Shown here in pieces: positions 1-4,310 of a stretch of 9,960 nucleotides of DNA. Where the stretch lies: assembly GCA_900555435.1 (NCBI GenBank), contig USLH01000086.1, positions 1-9,960 of the forward strand, in the 5' to 3' direction. A program made the position numbers and the translations under genes. The notes under the pieces were generated by a model. It saw nothing but the letters and a program-made list of their open reading frames with translations, had not been told where the DNA came from and did not search any database. The first letter of the stretch is position 1; each line of letters starts with the position of its first letter. The stretch comes from an uncultured Oscillospiraceae bacterium. GTDB lineage: Bacteria > Bacillota > Clostridia > Oscillospirales > Ruminococcaceae.

Positions 1-111
1 GTTCGGACGCATTGCCGGTCTTGCGGCAGGAGCTGCCTGTGCGGGAGCGGCTTCTCTTTCTGCGGGAGCAGCTACTTCTTCGGTTACAACTTCAGTCTTT
101 TCAGTATCCAT
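1..111 (-). CDS. rpsR: N-terminus of a gene cut by the window edge, possibly ribosomal protein S18
   Basis: Only the first 37 codons are visible. The ATG at 109-111 follows a strong AGGAGG site (124-129), and the frame is open to the window edge. The visible peptide is acidic at first (MDTEKTEVVTEE) and then rich in Ala, Pro and Arg, ending AARPAMRPN. This is low-complexity sequence with no recognisable domain. The S18 call rests on position: in most Firmicutes rpsR follows ssb directly, and here the gene starts 64 bases after the ssb stop on the same strand. S18 proteins of some Clostridia carry disordered N-terminal extensions before the conserved Cys/Arg-rich core, which would lie beyond the window. 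It could be another protein with a disordered N-terminus; the symbol is tentative. Confidence 0.45.
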   Translation of the reverse strand, partial: MDTEKTEVVTEEVAAPAEREAAPAQAAPAARPAMRPN

Positions 112-175
112 TGCTTATGAAATCCTCCTGTTATCATTTTTTGGGAAAAGGATCGGCGCGGAGTGTGAAAGCGGC

Positions 176-736
176 TCAGAACGGCAGCTCATCGTCTCCC
201 GCGATCTCTTCAAATTTCGGCGCCGCGCTGGCTGCGAAACCGGAATTGCCGGTCTGCTGCGGTGCCTGTGTGGGTGCAGCGTTGGACGTATACGGCGCGG
301 CATAGCTGTCGGGCATATACGAGCTCTGGGTCTGCTGCGGTGCGCCGTATGCCTGTCCCGCGTATGCGGCGGCCTGTTGCTGTACGGCGAGCGGGCTTTC
401 GCTCTTGGCGTCCACAAAGAACGCTTCATCCGCTACAATCTCGGTGGCGAACCGCTTCATACCTTGTTGGTCCACCCAGCTTCTGGTCTGGAGCGAGCCA
501 ACGACGCAGATAGAGCTTGCCTTGCGGAAATACCGGGTGATGAACTCTGCGGTGGTACGCCATGCGGTGACGTTGAAGAAGTCTGCCTGCGGTTCTTCTG
601 TGGCGTTCTTGCTGGTACGTCTGTTGACAGCGACCGTGAAGGACGTTACGGAAATGCCGGAGGGCGTTGTTTTCAGCTCCGGATCCGCGGTGAGACGCCC
701 GCCCAGAATGACCTTGTTGAAATTAAAGTTAGCCAT
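176..736 (-). CDS. ssb: Single-stranded DNA-binding protein SSB
   Basis: SSB coats single-stranded DNA at replication forks and repair sites as a tetramer and recruits partners through its C-terminal tip. The 186-residue product has the full architecture. An OB-fold covers about residues 1-112, with the opening NKVILGGRLTADPELK, the DFFNVTAWRTTAEF stretch and the VGSLQTRSW strand. A Gln/Ala/Pro/Ser/Tyr-rich disordered linker runs from about 113 to 172. The acidic tip DDELPF closes residues 181-186 and matches the canonical partner-binding end. Length is usual for the family. The ATG (734-736) has a GAAAGG site six bases upstream. It lies 30 bases downstream of rpmF in the same direction, so it is probably cotranscribed with yceD-rpmF. 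This context is unusual, because rpsF is the common upstream neighbour in Firmicutes. Confidence 0.96.
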   Translation of the reverse strand: MANFNFNKVILGGRLTADPELKTTPSGISVTSFTVAVNRRTSKNATEEPQADFFNVTAWRTTAEFITRYFRKASSICVVGSLQTRSWVDQQGMKRFATEIVADEAFFVDAKSESPLAVQQQAAAYAGQAYGAPQQTQSSYMPDSYAAPYTSNAAPTQAPQQTGNSGFAASAAPKFEEIAGDDELPF

Positions 737-766
737 AATCAGCCTTTCTTTCGTTTCGGCAGAAGC

Positions 767-949
767 TTATGCCTCTTTCTTGATAACCTCGACGCCTTTG
801 TAATATCCGCAATGAGGGCACACTTTGTGAGGAGCCTTCAGCTCGCCGCACTGGGTGCATTTGGAAAACGCAGGCATGGGGAGCTTCCACACGTTGGAAC
901 GCCGTTTGTCTCTCCGGGCCTTCGAAACTTTTCTCTTCGGTACTGCCAT
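767..949 (-). CDS. rpmF: 50S ribosomal protein L32
   Basis: L32 is a small zinc-ribbon protein of the large ribosomal subunit. The 60-residue product starts MAVPKRKVSKARRDKRRSN, the highly conserved basic L32 N-terminus that contacts 23S rRNA. It carries two Cys pairs, CTQC (31, 34) and CPHC (44, 47), so this is the zinc-binding form rather than a cysteine-free paralogue. The start ATG is preceded by an excellent AAGGAGGTG site (955-963), five bases away, as expected for a highly translated ribosomal gene. It follows yceD by 34 bases, the classic yceD-rpmF pairing, and precedes ssb by 30 bases. Transcription most likely begins at the 1513-1541 promoter. Confidence 0.98.
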   Translation of the reverse strand: MAVPKRKVSKARRDKRRSNVWKLPMPAFSKCTQCGELKAPHKVCPHCGYYKGVEVIKKEA

Positions 950-983
950 GATCGCACCTCCTTCATCCGATGAAGATCAGGGC

Positions 984-1484
984 TCATTGATCCTGATCCA
1001 ATAATTGACTCAAAATGGCCAGTCTGGGATCGATCTGCTTTTTTTCGCAGCTGCATTCGCCTTCGTTCAGGTTTTTTCCGCACTGGGAGCAAAGCCCCTT
1101 GCAGTCCTCCGAACAGAGCACCTTGGTGGGAAGCTCCAGCAGGATGTCTGTCCGCGCCAGTTCTTCCAGATCCAGAACGCTGTCCGCACAGACCAGGTAG
1201 TCGTCGTTGTCGGTATTCAGCTTCTGCACCAGAATGTGTTCAAATTTCAGATTTTCCTCTCGCTGAAACGGCTTCAAACACCGATCGCAGACCAGATCCA
1301 AGACAAACTTCACACAGAAAACCAGCCGTACCACACCGGCGCGGTTTTCAATTTCTCCGGAACATTCCACGGGGGTTTTAAAAGGGAAGCCGCCATACAG
1401 CTCCTCGCCCGAAAAGTCAAAGGAGCAGGTAAACTCCTTTTTTTCTCCGACGATCTCAAACAGCTGCCTCAGGTTCAGTTTCAT
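984..1484 (-). CDS. yceD: YceD/DUF177 family protein, 23S rRNA accumulation factor
   Basis: This 166-residue protein belongs to the YceD (DUF177) family, whose genes sit next to rpmF across bacteria and which is linked to 23S rRNA accumulation and large-subunit assembly. Visible signatures are a central CDRC pair (residues 66 and 69), a Cys-rich stretch at about 124-146 (CSEDCKGLCSQCGKNL then GECSC), and the C-terminal DPRLAILSQLL that ends many family members. The cysteine spacing suggests zinc binding in this Gram-positive form, which is inference. The ATG (1482-1484) follows a GAGGTGT site about four bases away. The perfect-consensus promoter at 1513-1541 gives a leader of only about 20 bases, so yceD is the first gene of the yceD-rpmF-ssb unit. 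Confidence 0.92.
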   Translation of the reverse strand: MKLNLRQLFEIVGEKKEFTCSFDFSGEELYGGFPFKTPVECSGEIENRAGVVRLVFCVKFVLDLVCDRCLKPFQREENLKFEHILVQKLNTDNDDYLVCADSVLDLEELARTDILLELPTKVLCSEDCKGLCSQCGKNLNEGECSCEKKQIDPRLAILSQLLDQDQ

Positions 1485-1512
1485 CTCGACACCTCATAAT
1501 GCCACAAAATAT

Positions 1513-1541
1513 ATTATAGCCTTGGAATTCAGGCTTGTCAA
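1513..1541 (-). promoter_or_regulatory. Sigma-A promoter of the yceD-rpmF-ssb unit
   Basis: Read on the minus strand this is TTGACA (1536-1541), a 17-base spacer, and TATAAT (1513-1518): both hexamers match consensus exactly with ideal spacing. The predicted start point is near 1506, about 20 bases before the yceD ATG. Such strength fits a ribosomal protein operon. It lies in the 90-base gap after ilvN. Confidence 0.9.
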
Positions 1542-1574
1542 CCGTTTTTTCGCAATTTTTTTGCATTCTCCCGC

Positions 1575-2072
1575 TCATTCGCCGACAGAAAGGCTGCCGC
1601 TGCCTTTTTCCGTGGCGATGGCCCCCGTCCGCACGGCACTTTTTAAACCGTAGGGTCGGCAAAGCTCCAGAAAATTCTCCACTCGGTCGGTGGTATCGCA
1701 GATCTCCGCCGTCAGGGAATTCCGGGAAATATCGCAGATCTTTCCTCCTGCCAGCGTCACCAGTTCCGAGATCTCGCTTCGGGTTTTCGGGTTGGCGCTG
1801 ATCTTGATGAGTGCCAGCTCCCGGCTGATGATCTCCTCCGGGGAAAAGTCCTTGACCTTGATCACGTCGATGAGCTTGTTCAGCTGCTTTTCCAGCTGCT
1901 CCATGACGTTTTCACGGTCATCTGCCACAATCGTGATGCAGGACACGCCGGGGTCGGTCGTCGTCCCTACGGCAAGGCTCTCGATGTTGAAGCCCCGGCG
2001 GGCGAAAAGCCCTGCCACCCGGGAAAGGACACCCGGATGGTTCTCTACCAAAACGGAAAGAGTATGCTTCAT
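1575..2072 (-). CDS. ilvN: Acetohydroxyacid synthase small (regulatory) subunit
   Basis: This is the regulatory subunit of acetohydroxyacid synthase, which activates the catalytic subunit and carries feedback inhibition by branched-chain amino acids, classically valine. The 165-residue product has an N-terminal ACT domain (about 4-77), with HTLSVLVENHPGVLSRVAGLF and RGFNIESLAVG, followed by the C-terminal small-subunit domain (about 80-158). Gly14, Ser17 and Asn29, positions where changes make E. coli IlvH valine-insensitive, are all present in the same numbering, so valine feedback is predicted. The gene starts 11 bases after the ilvB stop. Its AAGGAGA ribosome site (2078-2084) overlaps the last base of that TAA, which favours translational coupling. 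In E. coli the valine-responsive small subunit AHAS III is called IlvH, so ilvH is an equivalent name. Confidence 0.95.
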   Translation of the reverse strand: MKHTLSVLVENHPGVLSRVAGLFARRGFNIESLAVGTTTDPGVSCITIVADDRENVMEQLEKQLNKLIDVIKVKDFSPEEIISRELALIKISANPKTRSEISELVTLAGGKICDISRNSLTAEICDTTDRVENFLELCRPYGLKSAVRTGAIATEKGSGSLSVGE

Positions 2073-2083
2073 AACCGTCTCCT

Positions 2084-3709
2084 TTAATCAAAAGAGGGGA
2101 GCGTCGGCTCCTCCGGATCCACCCGGACCTCCAGGAGGAAGGAACCTTCCGCTTCCAGCAAAGCGTCCAGCGCTCCGGCGATCTCTTCTTCCCGATCGAT
2201 CCGCCGCCCGGGGATGCCGTAGGCTTCCGCCAGCTTCACAAAATCGGGGCTTCCATCCAGAGAGACCGCAGTTTCGCCGCTTTCGTACTCCCGCTGATAT
2301 TCCGCCACCATTCCCAGCCGCTGGTTCGCAAAAACCAGAATCTTCACCGGGATCCGGTGCTGCCGCAGGGTGGCAAGCTCCATCATGGACATCTGGAAAG
2401 AGCCATCGCCGCAGACGGCAATGACCTGCTTTTCCGGGCAGGCAATCTTTGCGCCCATCGCCGCAGGGATGGCGCAGCCCATGGTGCCCATGCCCCCGGA
2501 GGTGAGGAACCGCCCCTCCAGCACGTTGAAGGAGCCCACCGCCCAGATCTGGTTCTGCCCCACATCCGCCGTAAGGATGCTCCCCGGCTCCATTCGATCC
2601 GATAAAGTGCGCAGAACCGCCCTGGGATCCAGCTTTTCCCTCTCGTGAGGGAGCGCACGGACGCTGTCTTTATAATGCAGGACCTCCCGCTCCCAATCGG
2701 GGTAAGCAAGGCTCTCCCCCGACAGCTCCTCGCAGAGCTGCCCCAAGATCAGCCGCAGGTCGCCTACCACCGGGATGTCAGCCGGGATATTTTTCCCGAT
2801 CTCCGCCGGGTCAATGTCCATGTGGATCACTTTTTTATCCCGTGCCAGCAGCTCCGGAGAGGGGATCGCCCGGTCGCCCACCCGCGTCCCTGCCAGAACC
2901 AAAAGGTCTGCCCGGGAAAGGGCAAGGTTTGCCGCCTGTCCCCCGTGGATGCCGATCATCCCCAGCCGCAACCCATATCCGGAGGGCAGCGCACCGATCC
3001 CCATCATGGTGTGGACCGCCGGGATCCGTGCTTTCCAGAAAAGCTCCTCCAGCGTTTCCTGGGCACCGGAGGAAAAAACGCCGCCGCCCGCCACCAGAAG
3101 GGGACGATCCGCATGGCGGATGGCCTCCGCTGCCCGGCGGATCTGACCCTTGTGGCCGTAGCTGCTGGGCTTATAGGAGCGAATGGAGACCTCTTCCGGA
3201 TAGGAGAAAGTCGTCTCCTGCAGCTGCACATCCACCGGCACGTCAATGAGCACCGGCCCCGGCCGCCCGGATCGGGCGATGTAAAAGGCTTCCTTGAAGA
3301 CCCGACAGGTGTCCGCCGGATTTTTCAAAAGGTAGCTGTGCTTGATGAAGGGTTCCACCATGCCGGTGGTGTCCACCTCCTGAAACACGTCCCGCCCCAG
3401 CAGATGGGAATCCACCTGGCCGGTAATCACGACCAGCGGAACGGAATCCATATAGGCGGAGGCGATGCCGCTGATCAAGTTGGTGGCACCGGGGCCGGAA
3501 GTGGCGATGCAGACCCCGCATTTCCCACTGATCCGGGCGTAACCCCCGGCGGCGTGGCCGGCGTTCTGCTCGGTGCGGACTAAGATGTGCCGGATCGGCG
3601 TTTTTTTCAGCGCATCGTAAAACGGACAGATGGCCGCTCCCGGATAGCCGAACAGTACCTCGACCCCTTCGTTCAAAAGGCTTTGCACCATCGCTTCACT
3701 GACCAGCAC
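2084..3709 (-). CDS. ilvB: Acetohydroxyacid synthase large (catalytic) subunit
   Basis: It catalyses the thiamine-diphosphate-dependent condensation of two pyruvates to 2-acetolactate, or pyruvate with 2-ketobutyrate, the first common step to valine, leucine and isoleucine. The 541-residue product has the three expected domains. The N-terminal pyrimidine-binding domain has GYPGAAICPFYD and the catalytic Glu47 in RTEQNAGHAAGGYAR. The central domain, about 190-330, carries GMIGIHGGQAANLALSRADL. The C-terminal pyrophosphate domain has GDG (434-436) with Asn462 closing the motif. Two differences stand out: Tyr471 in GMVAEYQ where most enzymes have Trp (GMVxQWQ), and RVGDR where RFDDR is usual. 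The start is GTG at 3707-3709, supported by AGGAAGGGAGG eight bases upstream and by the conserved N-terminus. The adjacent ilvN marks it as biosynthetic rather than a catabolic acetolactate synthase. Confidence 0.96.
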   Translation of the reverse strand: MLVSEAMVQSLLNEGVEVLFGYPGAAICPFYDALKKTPIRHILVRTEQNAGHAAGGYARISGKCGVCIATSGPGATNLISGIASAYMDSVPLVVITGQVDSHLLGRDVFQEVDTTGMVEPFIKHSYLLKNPADTCRVFKEAFYIARSGRPGPVLIDVPVDVQLQETTFSYPEEVSIRSYKPSSYGHKGQIRRAAEAIRHADRPLLVAGGGVFSSGAQETLEELFWKARIPAVHTMMGIGALPSGYGLRLGMIGIHGGQAANLALSRADLLVLAGTRVGDRAIPSPELLARDKKVIHMDIDPAEIGKNIPADIPVVGDLRLILGQLCEELSGESLAYPDWEREVLHYKDSVRALPHEREKLDPRAVLRTLSDRMEPGSILTADVGQNQIWAVGSFNVLEGRFLTSGGMGTMGCAIPAAMGAKIACPEKQVIAVCGDGSFQMSMMELATLRQHRIPVKILVFANQRLGMVAEYQREYESGETAVSLDGSPDFVKLAEAYGIPGRRIDREEEIAGALDALLEAEGSFLLEVRVDPEEPTLPSFD

Positions 3710-3717
3710 CGCAGCCG

Positions 3718-3728
3718 CCTCCCTTCCT
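3718..3728 (-). promoter_or_regulatory. Ribosome binding site that fixes the ilvB GTG start
   Basis: The minus strand reads AGGAAGGGAGG here, ending eight bases before a GTG. The next in-frame ATG is six codons further in, too far from this site and inside the conserved region, so GTG is the better start. Confidence 0.85.
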
Positions 3729-3740
3729 AAAGTTTCTCTT

Positions 3741-3769
3741 ATTATACGAGCTTTTTAAAGATCCGTCAA
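3741..3769 (-). promoter_or_regulatory. Sigma-A promoter of ilvBN
   Basis: On the minus strand this is TTGACG (3764-3769), a 17-base spacer and a perfect TATAAT (3741-3746). The predicted start point near 3734 gives a leader of about 25 bases, just enough for the ribosome site. That leaves no room for a T-box or leader-peptide attenuator, so any transcriptional control must act at or upstream of this promoter. Confidence 0.88.
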
Positions 3770-3795
3770 GGCAAAATACGAGCCGGAATGTTTTG

Positions 3796-3860
3796 CGGAA
3801 AATCTGCTTTTCCGGAATTTTCCACCTCGTTTCTACAGAGTGTTGAAAACTCGGTGGAAA
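3796..3860. repeat. Hairpin and DnaA-box-like inverted repeat between two divergent promoters
   Basis: Two dyads lie between the ilvB and rightward promoters. The first is a perfect 7-base dyad (CGGAAAA 3796-3802, TTTTCCG 3808-3814) with a 5-base centre. The second has 14-base arms at 3819-3832 and 3847-3860, matching at 12 of 14 positions with perfect outer TTTCCACC/GGTGGAAA and a 14-base centre. Inside it, TTTTCCACC (3818-3826) and TGTTGAAAA (3841-3849) resemble degenerate DnaA boxes. The decamer TTTTGCGGAA also occurs directly repeated at 3791-3800 and 3907-3916. No protein gene is credible here. A regulator site or an accessory DnaA-binding cluster is possible, but the function is unknown. 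Confidence 0.5.
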
Positions 3861-3940
3861 GTGTGAAGTCCTCTCTCTGCCTGCAAAAAGCAAAAATTCA
3901 AACAAATTTTGCGGAATTTCCGGCAACCTTTATAAATTCC

Positions 3941-3969
3941 TTGACATTAAAGCCGCCAGGTTATAAAAT
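3941..3969 (+). promoter_or_regulatory. Sigma-A promoter reading toward rny and the candidate RNA
   Basis: A perfect TTGACA (3941-3946) is followed after 17 bases by TAAAAT (3964-3969), one mismatch from the -10 consensus. The predicted start point is about 3976-3977. It is the only good rightward promoter found between ilvB and rny. The rny ATG lies about 335 bases downstream, so the transcript is either a long leader or a separate RNA. Confidence 0.8.
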
Positions 3970-3976
3970 AGAAAAA

Positions 3977-4196
3977 GATAGAGCATCTTTCTGAAATATT
4001 GGCATCGCCGGACGCAGAGGATTTTTTTGCCGGAACGTTCCGCCCTGCCGCTGCTTATAGAACGATTTTCATCATAAAGTAAGGAGGATCGGTTCCCGGT
4101 CTGACGAACATTACGCTGGAAGCCTGAATATTCGGAACGGCCTGGCGGCAGACGCTTGCCGCCGGCGTCCGCCTTATGAAGAAATGCTGCTCTAAG
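3977..4196 (+). ncRNA. Candidate structured RNA, 6S-like fold or rny leader
   Basis: No open frame with a ribosome site covers these ~220 bases, yet the ends pair at long range. TAGAGCA (3979-3985) pairs with TGCTCTA (4188-4194), TTTCT (3988-3992) with AGAAA (4180-4184), and CGGACGC (4009-4015) with GCGTCCG (4165-4171). Inside, CGTTCCG (4036-4042) pairs with CGGAACG (4133-4139). On the 3' side lies a local hairpin, GGCGGCA/TGCCGCC (4144-4163, six-base loop). The outer stem begins two or three bases after the start predicted from the 3941-3969 promoter. A closing stem, a large internal bubble with a small hairpin on its 3' side, and an apical stem is the general shape of 6S RNA, the RNA polymerase-binding regulator. 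The length also fits. I recognise the shape and not a conserved sequence, so the family name is inference. A structured 5' leader of rny is the main alternative. Confidence 0.45.
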
Positions 4197-4227
4197 TCTG
4201 CCCTCTTTTAAAAAGAGAGCAGGCCTT
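4194..4227 (+). terminator. Hairpin after the candidate RNA, weak or partial terminator
   Basis: CTGC (4198-4201) pairs with GCAG (4219-4222) and CTCTT (4203-4207) with AAGAG (4213-4217), with one mismatch between them and a five-base loop. Weaker outer pairs extend to 4194/4227. No immediate T run follows; TTTT and TTTTTT come 4-12 bases later. It may end the short RNA partially and let polymerase continue into rny, or may simply be part of the rny leader. Confidence 0.35.
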
Positions 4228-4291
4228 GGAGTTTTGCGGTTTTTGACGCAAATTCCGTTTGATAATTACCGTGAACTTTGAAATTTCACAG

Positions 4292-4300
4292 AAAGGGAGG
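4292..4300 (+). promoter_or_regulatory. Ribosome binding site that fixes the rny ATG start
   Basis: AAAGGGAGG ends ten bases before the ATG at 4311. The frame is also open upstream to a TTG at 4278, but that start has no ribosome site and would add eleven non-conserved residues before the membrane anchor. Confidence 0.8.
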
Positions 4301-4310
4301 TATTGAAATC

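Noticed and set aside
377..973. 198-codon open frame on the plus strand over ssb and rpmF
   Set aside because: It lies antisense to two clearly conserved genes, has no ribosome site, and its protein has no recognisable domain.
2645..3583. 312-codon open frame on the plus strand over ilvB
   Set aside because: It is a shadow of a GC-rich conserved gene; His/Pro/Gly-rich translation without domains and no start signal.
3781..3830. AATTTTC-type half sites suggesting a CodY box upstream of ilvB
   Set aside because: Only half of the palindromic consensus is present and the AT-rich dyads give such matches by chance.
3818..3860. Chromosomal replication origin
   Set aside because: Only two or three degenerate boxes, no dnaA, dnaN or rpmH nearby, and no AT-rich unwinding array; kept only as a possible accessory DnaA-like cluster.
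3696..3994. Short open frames on both strands in the ilvB-rny gap (3696-3926 minus, 3788-3994 plus)
   Set aside because: They overlap promoters and dyads, have no ribosome sites, and encode low-complexity sequence.
3977..4196. RNase P RNA, SRP RNA or tmRNA as identity of the structured region
   Set aside because: Too short for RNase P RNA, no SRP apical-loop motif and no CCA-ending tRNA-like domain were seen.
4176..4211. Eleven-codon ATG frame ending in the hairpin after the candidate RNA, resembling a leader peptide
   Set aside because: No ribosome site upstream, no run of regulatory codons, and the region is better explained as the 3' strand of the long-range stem.
4278..4310. TTG at 4278 as an earlier rny start
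   Set aside because: No ribosome site precedes it, and the AAAGGGAGG site would lie inside the coding part; ATG at 4311 matches family N-termini.
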